From the NCBI GenBank assembly GCA_000372225.1, contig AQTY01000006.1:4838-68837 (forward strand): 64,000 nt of DNA. Reading direction: 5' to 3'. The notes below the pieces were generated by a model. It ran no database searches. It was not told the DNA's origin and saw only the letters and a list, made by a program, of their open reading frames with translations. Of this stretch, positions 54,439 to 63,337 are shown one piece after another. This DNA is from Candidatus Nitromaritima sp. SCGC AAA288-L16. GTDB taxonomy: Bacteria > Nitrospinota > Nitrospinia > Nitrospinales > VA-1. Within the stretch, counting starts at the first letter, position 1. Every line of letters starts with the position of its first letter. The translations under genes and the position numbers were made by a program.

Positions 54439-55455
54439 TTAAAAATACATTTTTATCTTGGATTTTTGTTTTAGCTTTTCCACGTAGTTACGTGTAGCGT
54501 TCCCCACCTTGTTTTTTCTAAGTATCTTTTCTATCCGGGTTTTTGCTCTGTCAAGCGGCATCATTTTGCCTTCTTTGAGGTCAGTTAGTTTCAATAGGTG
54601 TAATCCGAGGCCGGTTTTAAAGACGGGGCTAACTTCGTTTACCTTCATATTAAACGCCCTTTCACTAAAAGCACCAAATATCTGATTTTTAGCAAAATAT
54701 CCTAGGTCACCCCCCTTAGGGGCTAGGCTGTCTTCCGAGTACTTAGTAGCCATTTCGTTGAAAGTTGAACCATTTTTTATCTTTTCTAAAATAGATTCAA
54801 TCTTTTGCTGAGCGGATTTCTCGGATTTTGTATCTCCGCGTTTGGCCTTAATAAGGATAACGCTTGCTCGTACTTTTTTTTCTGTAATAAATTTGTCTTT
54901 ATTTTTTTCGTAAAATGACTGGATATCTTTTTCACTGACCTTGATGTTAGGTTCAATTTCTCGATCAATAACTTGTTGCATCAGAAGGTCAATTTTGAGT
55001 TCTTTCTTATACTGATTAAGGGTTAATTTTCGATTTTTTAATTCATGTTCGAAAATGGAATCGGATTTAAAAGATGATTTAACTTTCCTTAGTTTTTTGT
55101 CTAAAGCCTCGTCAGATACAAGAGCGTTTATTTCATGTCCCTTCTGTAGTAATAGAGCTCGCTCAATTTCATTTTCGATCAGTTTTTTTGCGGTAATTTT
55201 TTCCTCTTCGGCAGTGAGAGGTATGCCTCGATCTTTGTAGTTCTTTAGAGTTTTTTTCAATTCACGAAGGATATCGTCGTTATGAATATCTTGACCATTT
55301 ACCTTCGCTACGACACCAGGCAAAGATATGCGAAGTTTTTCTTCATGTGTATGCCCGGAATGTGCAAATGCCAAAGTTCCTGATAAAAACGAGGCAAAAA
55401 AACAAAACAAACTAGTGGAGAGTATTTTATTACTAGGTCGAAACATGGGAGACAT
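54439..55455 (-). CDS. Exported parvulin-type peptidyl-prolyl isomerase (SurA/PpiD-like)
   Basis: A periplasmic foldase of about 338 residues. A signal peptide ends near AFAHSGHTHEE. Then comes a SurA-type N-terminal chaperone domain (VVAKVNGQDIHNDDIL, EREIEPNIKVSE), a single parvulin domain (VRASVILIKAKRG, TFNEMATKYSEDSLAPKGGDLGYF, VSPVFKTGLGLHLLKLTD) and a helical tail. I start it at ATG 55455; a TTG three codons upstream is possible. It should help outer-membrane protein folding. Confidence 0.9.
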   Translation of the reverse strand: MSPMFRPSNKILSTSLFCFFASFLSGTLAFAHSGHTHEEKLRISLPGVVAKVNGQDIHNDDILRELKKTLKNYKDRGIPLTAEEEKITAKKLIENEIERALLLQKGHEINALVSDEALDKKLRKVKSSFKSDSIFEHELKNRKLTLNQYKKELKIDLLMQQVIDREIEPNIKVSEKDIQSFYEKNKDKFITEKKVRASVILIKAKRGDTKSEKSAQQKIESILEKIKNGSTFNEMATKYSEDSLAPKGGDLGYFAKNQIFGAFSERAFNMKVNEVSPVFKTGLGLHLLKLTDLKEGKMMPLDRAKTRIEKILRKNKVGNATRNYVEKLKQKSKIKMYF

Positions 55456-55557
55456 TTTCTTCAAGGGATTTAATCTGTTTACTATGAGTTTACCGTATCT
55501 ACGTAAGTTAGACTTGTCAACCCGTTTGTTTTTTTAGATTTGTAACAGATATTCTTA

Positions 55558-56787
55558 TTAGTCGATTTGGGCTGAGTTTGTTTGAATTTGTTTTTTTAGT
55601 GTGTTGAATAAGAATATCGTCGCGATAGCAATCAAAAGAAGGGAGCCAACAGCCGCTCTATACTTTAAGGTTTGGGTATCTTGAAATATCCAAACAACGC
55701 TTCCCCAAAGTAAAGGTCCTGCGATCGAAGCCATTTTCCCGGCCAGGCTGTAAATACCAAAAAACTCTCCTATTTTTTCAGGCGGAGATAGTTCGACAAC
55801 GATAGCTCGGCTGGCAACCCATACCCCTCCCATGCCTACTCCGGCTAGAGGTCCTACCATCCAGAACAACGTTTCTCCCGAACTGATTACGATAAGGCAC
55901 AGTGCTGTCAGCCAAATCCACAAAACAAGGCCATAAGAAAAGACGGTACCCTTATGCTTGACCAACCAACCGATTATCAGTGAGCCTAGCATGGCAAAAA
56001 CGGTTGAAAGAATTAAAAAACTTGTTATTTGTTTGCCATCAAATCCAATCACTTTGTGTGCGTATACCGACATGAAAGCAATAATTGTATTTACAACATC
56101 AAGGATAAGAAAGTGAACTATAAAAAACTTTAATAGAACGTGGTAATCAGAGGCGTCAGTAATTGTTTTTTTTAAGGTTTGAAAAGATTGGCCAATATCT
56201 ACATAAAAAGGTTTTGGACTGGGATCTTTGACGTATAGAAAACAGGGAATGGCAAACACGAGAAACAGGATCGCCGTGGGAAGGAATGCAGCTGATCTTC
56301 CGCCGTCGGTTACAAAAGGTTCGACTAGGCTGAGACCAGCGATAGATCCAATATAACCAAGTGCTACCCCATACCCGGAAATCATCCCAACATTTGACTG
56401 GCGGGCGACACTAGGTAGCATGCCGTTATAAAACACGAGTGCCGACTGATAACAATAATTAGCAATAACAAATAGGAGTAACCCCATCCATAATTGTTCA
56501 ACCTCCCCTATGAGCGCAGTGGTCAAAACTGAAACTATGGTAAGGAGAGCTAGAGGAAAACGCCTTTTCCCAGTTTGATCTGAAATTGTCCCGAAAACAG
56601 GTGCGCTGATAGCGACTGCCAACATAGAACCGGAAAGAGCTATGCTGTAAAGAATATCCTGTCCGCCATGGTCCACTGTGACCCATAAGGCAAAATAAAG
56701 TGAGATCACATTCATGGAAAAAATGGTGTTGGCGAAGTCGTAAAACGCCCAAGAAGCGATAGCCCGTTTGTCGGGTCGCCCGTTCAT
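55558..56787 (-). CDS. Atg22/UMF1-type MFS transporter
   Basis: A 409-residue, 12-helix transporter. The N-terminal signature ASWAFYDFANTIFSMNV and the motif GTISDQTGKRR are characteristic of the Atg22-like (UMF1) branch of the major facilitator superfamily. These are predicted exporters of amino acids or other small solutes. Its ATG (56787) overlaps the lesion-corrected stop of the SUMF1 gene as ATGA, evidence that these were once tightly coupled. Confidence 0.88.
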   Translation of the reverse strand: MNGRPDKRAIASWAFYDFANTIFSMNVISLYFALWVTVDHGGQDILYSIALSGSMLAVAISAPVFGTISDQTGKRRFPLALLTIVSVLTTALIGEVEQLWMGLLLFVIANYCYQSALVFYNGMLPSVARQSNVGMISGYGVALGYIGSIAGLSLVEPFVTDGGRSAAFLPTAILFLVFAIPCFLYVKDPSPKPFYVDIGQSFQTLKKTITDASDYHVLLKFFIVHFLILDVVNTIIAFMSVYAHKVIGFDGKQITSFLILSTVFAMLGSLIIGWLVKHKGTVFSYGLVLWIWLTALCLIVISSGETLFWMVGPLAGVGMGGVWVASRAIVVELSPPEKIGEFFGIYSLAGKMASIAGPLLWGSVVWIFQDTQTLKYRAAVGSLLLIAIATIFLFNTLKKQIQTNSAQID

Positions 56788-57588
56788 GGTATTGGAAGTA
56801 CGGTGCGAAATCCGTAGATTTCATTTTTGATGTGGGGGGCGGTTGCGCGATCGTCGGACGACTTGGACTCCATCAATACTATTTATATAAGACCCACCAC
56901 GTAGTACTTTATAAGTTCCGTTGCTCAAGGGCCCCTGGGGGTTTAGTTCTGGGCTGATGTGGTAGAAATCTTTGTCATACCAATCGAGACACCATTCCCA
57001 AACATTACCGGACATATTCAGTAATCCAAATGGACTGGCCCCTGATTCGTAATAATTTACTGGAGCAGTTTTTTTGTAATTATCATCTTCGCCGAAGACG
57101 TTTACATAGTAGAAGAAAAACCCTTTGTCAAACTTTCGACCCCAAGGCCATAGTCTAGTATCGTTTCCACGGGCCGATTTTTCCCACTCAGCCTCGGTAG
57201 GCAGTCGATGCCCTTTCCACTTTGCGTAAGCCATGGCATCTCGCCAGCTAACACCAACGACGGGGTGGTTAGGAAAATTCAGAGTTTGGTCTTCCCAGAA
57301 TGTCGGTTTTGCGTGTCCAGTTAATTCAATAAATTTCATGTACTCTGCGTTACTGACTTCATGTTTGTCGATAAAAAATGCTTTCGTATAGACAAAGTGA
57401 AGAGGTTTTTCATCTTCCCTTCCGGACGAATTTCCCATAGGGAAATATCCTTCAGGGATAAAAACCATTCCAGTAGGTGGTGTCGGGTTGGGTTGACTGT
57501 ATGTTGATGAGGGGAGATGGAGTATGAGGAAGGTGAGAAAAAGGCAGCTTAAGAATTTGGTTGATTTTGATTTGGGGTTTTCATTCAT
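56784..57588 (-). pseudogene. Exported SUMF1-domain protein, frameshift near C-terminus
   Basis: A signal peptide and a SUMF1 domain are clear (MVFIPEGYFPMGNSSG, FIDKHEVSNAEYMKF, VVGVSWRDAMAYAKWKGHRLPTEAEWEKSARG, MSGNVWEWCLDWY, VLRGGSYI). The current frame stops at 56821 after NRPPHQK, before the family's closing G-F-R. One extra A in a five-A run (complement of 56824-56828) explains this: four A give HQNEIYGFRTVLPIP and then a TGA exactly overlapping the next gene's ATG. It starts at 57588, overlapping the upstream zinc-ribbon gene. Confidence 0.85.
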
Positions 57589-57818
57589 GGAAGTTTAAAA
57601 AAACTGATCCTTTTAACGAGGGATGCAGAGACTCGAGTTTTATTGTCCGCAGGAAGGTCAGATTCAATCCCCTCAATGTTAATCCATGCATAGTGTCCAT
57701 TCCAGCAATTTAGAGTTATTACCGTATTCCCAAATTGGTCGTCTGAGTTATTTAAAAAGACGGGTGCCTTACACTTTTCGCAATAACCATGAATTTTCTG
57801 ATTAGGTTCCTTAGTCAT
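57585..57818 (-). CDS. Small zinc-ribbon-like protein
   Basis: A 77-residue protein with CEKC near residues 13-16 and CWNGH near 38-42, a spacing that fits a single zinc ribbon. The rest is mixed, without a known domain. The stop overlaps the SUMF1 start (ATGA), so it probably belongs to the same operon, which ends with the MFS gene. Confidence 0.65.
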   Translation of the reverse strand: MTKEPNQKIHGYCEKCKAPVFLNNSDDQFGNTVITLNCWNGHYAWINIEGIESDLPADNKTRVSASLVKRISFFKLP

Positions 57819-57994
57819 AATATAAATCGCTTAAGAAAAAAAAATCAACAGCAAACTACTTAAAACATAAATATAATTTTATGTTGAAATAGAAACTACA
57901 GCAAGTGAAATGTGTTCTTTGATTTTTAGTTGATTAAATGAATTCATGCGAAAGTCAAGTCGATTTTATTGAAGGAGATAATTTAGGGCGTGTT

Positions 57995-58570
57995 TTAAAT
58001 AGAAAAGTTTGATTTCCGCAAAAGATCTTTAAGCAGGCCCATTGGTAGTCCGATGATGTTTGAGTAGGACCCACTATAACTTTTAATCAAAAATGACCCT
58101 TCCCCTTGAATAGCATAAGCCCCTGCTTTATCCATAGGTTCACCAGATTCGACATAAGAATTAATTTCCCTTGTATTCAGGACCTTGATGCGGACATGAG
58201 AAATGCTGACCGCAGAAAAAATTTTTGAATGAACTACGGCAACACCCGTAATCACTTTGTGTTCCTGCCCACTCAATTGCTTCAAAATTTGGCGAGCGTT
58301 TTCGGCGTCAGTGGGTTTCCCGATAATTTTATTTTCTAAAACGACCATAGTGTCTGCGCCAATGACCAAATTACGGGGATGATGTTTTGCGACCCAAGTG
58401 GCCTTTTTTTGACCCAATAACATTGCATTTTCTTCAGGAGAGAGATCTATGTCGCAAACCTCATCTATTTTACTCGGGACTACCCGAAAATTTTTAATGA
58501 TGGTTTTAAGTAGTTCAATTCTTCTTGGAGATTGAGAGGCGAGGATGACGGGTATTCTTGGACTGTCCAT
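57995..58570 (-). CDS. maf: Maf nucleoside triphosphate pyrophosphatase
   Basis: A 191-residue Maf/YhdE-type house-cleaning enzyme that removes non-canonical or modified nucleotides. The N-terminal LASQSPRRIELL, VIGADTMVVL and KPTDAENARQIL motifs and the C-terminal AGAYAIQGEGSFLIKSYSGSYSNIIGLP are standard. Length and motifs are normal. The substrate class (dTTP/UTP or m7GTP) is not resolved. Confidence 0.96.
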   Translation of the reverse strand: MDSPRIPVILASQSPRRIELLKTIIKNFRVVPSKIDEVCDIDLSPEENAMLLGQKKATWVAKHHPRNLVIGADTMVVLENKIIGKPTDAENARQILKQLSGQEHKVITGVAVVHSKIFSAVSISHVRIKVLNTREINSYVESGEPMDKAGAYAIQGEGSFLIKSYSGSYSNIIGLPMGLLKDLLRKSNFSI

Positions 58571-58727
58571 TTCCGATTATATTTCGAGGTTATTTAGTTC
58601 TGTGCTGGAAAATATAAACTATTTTAATTATGATGTATTCTCGACCATTTCAAAAAAAATCAAGTTTTGGTTTGGTTGGTTTCGCATTTTAACAAAAACA
58701 TAAACTGAAAAGGTTTAAAATTTAACT

Positions 58728-59120
58728 ATGGCTGGTTCATCTTTTCAAATTCAGGTTAGACATATTCAGGTTGCTAGTAAAAAAGTAGCTGACCTATTAG
58801 CTGAGACGATTGGAGAGGCTAAGTCAGGTGTAGCCCAAGTCCAGTTATTGATGAAACTTGCTAAGAAATATAGCAACTGTTCCTCAAAAAATGATGACGG
58901 TAACCTCGGTTGGGTAGAGATGGGGTGGAACCCGGAAGATCCGCGCTCGCCACGAGGTGGCTTTAAGAAGCTCGAAAATGATGAACTTCATGACATTATT
59001 TGTAAGGCTTTAAATAAAAATGAAATACATCAGGGGAGGATTCACGGGCCCGTGCAAACCAAGCATGGATACCACGTACTAATCATAGCCAACGAGTTTA
59101 AAACAGATCGGATTTTGTGA
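58728..59120 (+). CDS. Cytosolic parvulin-type peptidyl-prolyl isomerase
   Basis: A 130-residue single-domain parvulin with no signal peptide: RHIQVASKKVADLLAETI at the start, LAKKYSNCSSKNDDGNLGWVEMG in the middle and GPVQTKHGYHVLIIANEF at the end. It would speed prolyl isomerisation of cytosolic clients. Start ATG 58728. It converges with the SPASM gene, the region 59121-59225 holding nothing I can support. Confidence 0.85.
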   Translation: MAGSSFQIQVRHIQVASKKVADLLAETIGEAKSGVAQVQLLMKLAKKYSNCSSKNDDGNLGWVEMGWNPEDPRSPRGGFKKLENDELHDIICKALNKNEIHQGRIHGPVQTKHGYHVLIIANEFKTDRIL

Positions 59121-59225
59121 TTTGGATGAGGGGAAAAATGATCTTACAAGATCCCGAGTTGCTAAACTCACCAATCCCCCTTATAAGACCAAATAATATT
59201 TTTTTTAAAAAGATTGACGGTTGTC

Positions 59226-60344
59226 TTAAACAAAATTGTAAGCGAAACAACCACTCGAGCATCGAACCATGTAATGGGGACAGGATTTACATGGTTCCTT
59301 GACTTCGGTCTTCTCAAAAACGTTATTTAAGAATCTAGCACCCATGCGAGCCGTAGCGATCGAGTTTACTTCTTTGAATTCACTGACGTTGCCTAATTGC
59401 ATTTCATGAAAAGGAAAACAGTTAAAACAATCTCCTTTTGAATCTATATCCATTGGACTACCATCCGCACAACCAAAATAGAGATCTTGCGTTTTCCATT
59501 CATCTAATTCCGGAACCTGTTTAAAGCCGTGAAAATAAAATCGTTGAACTAGATCGGTTTCGTCTGCCTCAATCTCATCTAGAAAGCAGGGTGGAAAAGA
59601 ACAGTCAAATCTAAAGGCCATCTGTGGAAATCTTTTCAAGAGTTGAAACATTTTACGGCCTAGTTTTGGATAATCCTGTATAGGTAGATAAATATTTGAC
59701 TCCCCTCCTACTATTGGGAAAGCCGGGCTCACTCTGATGCGGTATTGTTGATCTTTTGGTAAACCCACCTTTTGATAAATTGAATCTATTTCTTCGCATT
59801 GCGTTTCTATATCTTGGTCTTTTGAATATAGATTAATGCTGAAGGTAATGCTGTATCCGTTCTTACGCATCAACATTTCAGCAACTTCTCGACACCTTTC
59901 ATGATTTTTTTCAGAAATATTATCCAGTGTCTGCCAGTTTAGTAAAACTGAAAAGGTAATTTTTCTTTTGAGAGCCCCATCGCGTCCGATAACATTAACG
60001 AGTGTGTCCAGAACTTTGTCACCCATCAATCCATTTGTAAATAATCCCAGTGATGTATAAGAAGGCATAGCATCAAGCGTTTGGGTGAAAATATCATTGA
60101 ACTGTGGGTGGAGGGTTGGTTCGCCTCCCATAAAATTGATAACGGGAGTATTTTTGATCTTAGGAAGTAGGTCGTTTATGAAATAGTCGAAATCCATAGA
60201 TTTGCCAGGAGTCCGCACAGTCTCTTCCATATACTCATCAGCGAAACAGTAATTACATTTCAGGTTACAGTAGCTGTTTAAAATAATGTTCATTTCAGTT
60301 CTGTAGGTATCAATGCTCTTCTGATTTTCCACCTTAACGGACAA
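59226..60344 (-). CDS. Radical SAM/SPASM protein
   Basis: A 372-residue radical SAM protein. CNLKCNYCFADEY carries C-x3-C-x2-C, NFMGGEPTLHPQF gives the second SAM motif and FCADGSP-like YFGCADGSPMD plus CFNCFP and CKSCPHYMVRCSSGCF supply the auxiliary SPASM cluster ligands. Relatives modify peptides. The start is TTG 60344 or a GTG five codons later. It is the only radical SAM gene near neuB. The peptide or sugar it works on is not seen. Confidence 0.82.
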   Translation of the reverse strand: MSVKVENQKSIDTYRTEMNIILNSYCNLKCNYCFADEYMEETVRTPGKSMDFDYFINDLLPKIKNTPVINFMGGEPTLHPQFNDIFTQTLDAMPSYTSLGLFTNGLMGDKVLDTLVNVIGRDGALKRKITFSVLLNWQTLDNISEKNHERCREVAEMLMRKNGYSITFSINLYSKDQDIETQCEEIDSIYQKVGLPKDQQYRIRVSPAFPIVGGESNIYLPIQDYPKLGRKMFQLLKRFPQMAFRFDCSFPPCFLDEIEADETDLVQRFYFHGFKQVPELDEWKTQDLYFGCADGSPMDIDSKGDCFNCFPFHEMQLGNVSEFKEVNSIATARMGARFLNNVFEKTEVKEPCKSCPHYMVRCSSGCFAYNFV

Positions 60345-60487
60345 AATCCCATAAGCCTAGAACAACCCTGCCTCAAATGAGAGTGGGTAGAGTCACAAGG
60401 TTACTGAAAAATCAAAAAACTAATTTATCAATATCCTATCACAATTTAAATGATTTCCATTAAATAGCTAGATGCACTTTCTCAAGA

Positions 60488-60772
60488 TTAAGGTTCGAAT
60501 GTTTTTTTTCGTCGTATGATTTGAGAAATTCCAGCATGTACGACCATGCGAAGCTCGAAGGGATAAGTTCGACAGACATTTACGAAAATTTGGATTGCCT
60601 GGTCTTTCGCTTCGGACTCATCTTCAGCAGTGCATTTTATCTCCCAGGTGGAGCTCAGGGTGGGTATTTTTTCCAAGCCGTGCTCTTCAAGACGCATATC
60701 TATTTCCTTTTCAGCATCTTCACTAATACCCTTTAGTTCGGTAGCAATTAAAACATTGTAAGTTTGGCTCAA
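60488..60772 (-). CDS. Small hypothetical protein
   Basis: A 94-residue protein. I start it at TTG 60772, directed by a GGAGGA site about five bases upstream; longer starts to 60862 lack a ribosome site. MSQTYNVLIATELKG is followed by an acidic stretch and ISQIIRRKKTFEP at the basic C-terminus. No family is recognised. It is divergent from neuB. Confidence 0.6.
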   Translation of the reverse strand: MSQTYNVLIATELKGISEDAEKEIDMRLEEHGLEKIPTLSSTWEIKCTAEDESEAKDQAIQIFVNVCRTYPFELRMVVHAGISQIIRRKKTFEP

Positions 60773-60891
60773 GGTATTCCTCCATGATGGTTTCAATAGC
60801 TCAATATCGTTTATAGTGTATAATAAGCCAGTTAGAATAAAAACTAGGTTGTAATTCCTCAATTTATTTACCTAACAACTTCCGGCTTTCC

Positions 60892-61956
60892 TTGTCCTCC
60901 TTCCAAAACGATAAAAACGAAACTATTTTTTGCGGGAGACCCTTCGGGGCCCATAAGGCACCTCTGATAGTTGCTGAGATAGGGTTTAATCACAATGGAG
61001 ATGTCGACTTAGCTCGCGAGATGATAAGGTCGGCCGCACAGAATGGTGCTGATATTGTCAAGCTGCAAACTTTCATAGGCAGCGAATTAATTTCCAAAAA
61101 GGTCAAGAGTAATGACCCCGATCAACCAGATCGTGAAATTTTTCTACACGAATTTTATCAACGTTACCAACTTACCCGAAAAGACTACGAGACCTTGTTT
61201 GAATATTCCAAGGAGTTGGATGTTCCTCTATTTTCAACACCCTTTGATGAGGGTTCACTTGATATGCTGGTAGAGCTTGGAATGCCTGCTATCAAAATTG
61301 CGTCGTCTGATCTTAACTACCTCTCGTTTTTGAAACGGGCGGGAGGGAAAGCTTTGCCGATCGTTCTTTCGACTGGTATGGGAACGAATGAAGAAATCGA
61401 AGTGGCCTTGAAAGCGATTCGGTCCACGGGAAATGAAAATATTATTCTATTGCATTGTGTTTCTAATTATCCTTCTCAATATCACGAGATGAACCTCGCT
61501 TGCCTGAAAGAAATGTCTTTGCGTTTCAAGGTTCCAGTCGGATTATCCGATCACACTAAAGATAATTTGTCGGGGATCGTGGCTGCGTCCTTGGGTGCTG
61601 TGATGATCGAAAAGCATTTTACCATTGATCGTAACCTGCCAGGAGCGGATCAGAAAATTTCAATGGAACCCCATGAACTAGCCGCCTTGAAAGAAGCTGC
61701 GATCAACGTGCGAAGTATTTTAGGGGACGGGGTGAAAAAAGTACAAATTTCTGAAGAGTCCGTAAAAAGATCAGCTCGGCGTAGTTTAGTTGCCAGGGTG
61801 GATATCAAACCTGGAACGACTTTAACCCAAGAAATGATAGGTTTGAAACGGCCGGGCACAGGTATTTCTTCTGGAGATTTGGAACGAGTCGTAGGGAAAA
61901 AAGCAAAAACTGATATCCTCGCCGAACAGGTTATTACTTGGGAAATGATCCTGTAA
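60892..61956 (+). CDS. neuB: N-acetylneuraminate (sialic-acid-type) synthase NeuB
   Basis: This enzyme condenses phosphoenolpyruvate with N-acetylmannosamine or a related 6-deoxyhexose to a nonulosonic acid. The TIM-barrel domain carries LIVAEIGFNHNGDVDLAREMI, VKLQTF, TPFDEGSLDML, KIASSDLN, LSTGM and VPVGLSDHT; the C-terminal SAF domain (SLVARVDIKPGTTLTQEMI onward) covers the active site. The start is TTG 60892. Homologues make legionaminic or pseudaminic acid as well. The usual CMP-transfer and epimerase genes are not within the window. Confidence 0.93.
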   Translation: MSSFQNDKNETIFCGRPFGAHKAPLIVAEIGFNHNGDVDLAREMIRSAAQNGADIVKLQTFIGSELISKKVKSNDPDQPDREIFLHEFYQRYQLTRKDYETLFEYSKELDVPLFSTPFDEGSLDMLVELGMPAIKIASSDLNYLSFLKRAGGKALPIVLSTGMGTNEEIEVALKAIRSTGNENIILLHCVSNYPSQYHEMNLACLKEMSLRFKVPVGLSDHTKDNLSGIVAASLGAVMIEKHFTIDRNLPGADQKISMEPHELAALKEAAINVRSILGDGVKKVQISEESVKRSARRSLVARVDIKPGTTLTQEMIGLKRPGTGISSGDLERVVGKKAKTDILAEQVITWEMIL

Positions 61957-61988
61957 CAAACCTTTTCATAAACCTCTTATCAAATTAC

Positions 61989-63233
61989 ATGCTAAAGAAT
62001 TTAGCTCTATTTGTAACAACTCTTTTTTTGATGTTGGTTCTTGGAGAGTAGTTGTTTCCAAAAATTCTAGGCAAACTTCCCCTGCGTTTATATGGTTCTA
62101 TAGACAAAAACCTCCGAATTCTAGCGCAAAGCTCCAAGAAAAGTACATTGCCTCATGAATACATCGCAATTGCGGGCGATTCTTATGCCGTTGGAGCGGG
62201 CGATTGGTTAGAGGAAATTCGTGGCACTAGTTTTTTTGGATCACCTAGCTATTCTCCAGCCCATTTGATTAATGAAAAAACAGGGATCGATGTGGTCTCT
62301 TTTGGACAGGGAGGTGTTGGAAGTTTCGGGGGCATATGGAAAGAGCCAATTACTCAATTTTTACACATAAATTCTGTAAAAAATTATCACCTTTCTCCGC
62401 CAAAGTATTTTTTAGTATTTTTTTATGAAGGAAATGATATTTACGACAATGTTAATTTTTTGAGAGGAGAATTATTGCAGGTTCAAAAAGGACTTTTGAA
62501 AGAGAAAGCTGAATTAAATGAAGTCCTAGCTTTTCTAAATCTCGAATTCCAAAAAGTCCTAAACGGTGACTTTAATAGGAGCCTTTGGAAGAACATGATC
62601 TTTACACGATCTCTTTTCCAAGGTATTTCGAATCTGATTAAGGAGTTAGTTTTTTTTAACAAAAACCCACCATTTTATTTCTCATTTCCAGAAACACCTA
62701 TCAGCCTTGGGCTAATTAATGGTGAAAAAACGCCACTTCCAATGCACTTACAAGGGCCATCTCTATTTTCTGCTAACTTAAATGAAAGGCTAAAGGAATT
62801 ATATATTTCTGAAGAGGAATATAAATTAGGTTTGTATGTTTTTGAACAATCACTGGCTGCTCTGGCAGAATTTTTTCCACAAACAGAGATCAAGATAGTA
62901 TTCATTCCTTCTCCTTTATCTTCCTATCAGATAGTCTCCTCAAAGGTTTCTTTTAGGGGGTATATTGAGAAAAAAAGTCTTGTAGAGACCGTCATAATTA
63001 AGAAAAGGCATGTGAAAGTATGTGAAGCCATTCAAACCATTGCTTTGGCGTGGGAAGTGTCATTTTTAAATACCACAAAGAGTTTAAGAAAGGTTGCGTC
63101 TCAGGAATTTATTCATGGTCCAATCGACTGGGATCACTTCAATAAAAGAGGGTATGAGGCATTATCCACTGATATCGCGGAAGTATTTCTTAAACCAGAC
63201 GGAGGAGCTAGAACAGATAATTGCATTTATTGA
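61989..63233 (+). pseudogene. SGNH-hydrolase-like membrane-anchored protein with in-frame TAG
   Basis: From ATG 61989 twenty codons encode a typical anchor (MLKNLALFVTTLFLMLVLGE), then TAG at 62049-62051, then the same frame continues to 63233. The body shows SGNH blocks: IAGDSYAVGAG, FGQGGVGS, FYEGNDIYDN and DWDHFNKRGYEAL near the end. Without the stop it is an anchored SGNH enzyme of about 414 residues, probably acting on an acylated glycan. A TTG directly after TAG, with GGAGAG just before, could restart a cytosolic form. The gene is 32 bases after neuB. Confidence 0.8.
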
Positions 63234-63337
63234 TAGAATTAAGATAGATTCAGTTTATTGGCTCTGAGGAGTCTTGTTTTGCGACTAGCGATATATTAAG
63301 AAAAGTAAAAAAGAAAAGATTCATCTCCAGCCTGTAT

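Noticed and set aside
59117..59302. 61-codon plus-strand frame after the parvulin gene
   Set aside because: It runs into the 3' end of the SPASM radical SAM gene on the other strand and has no domain.
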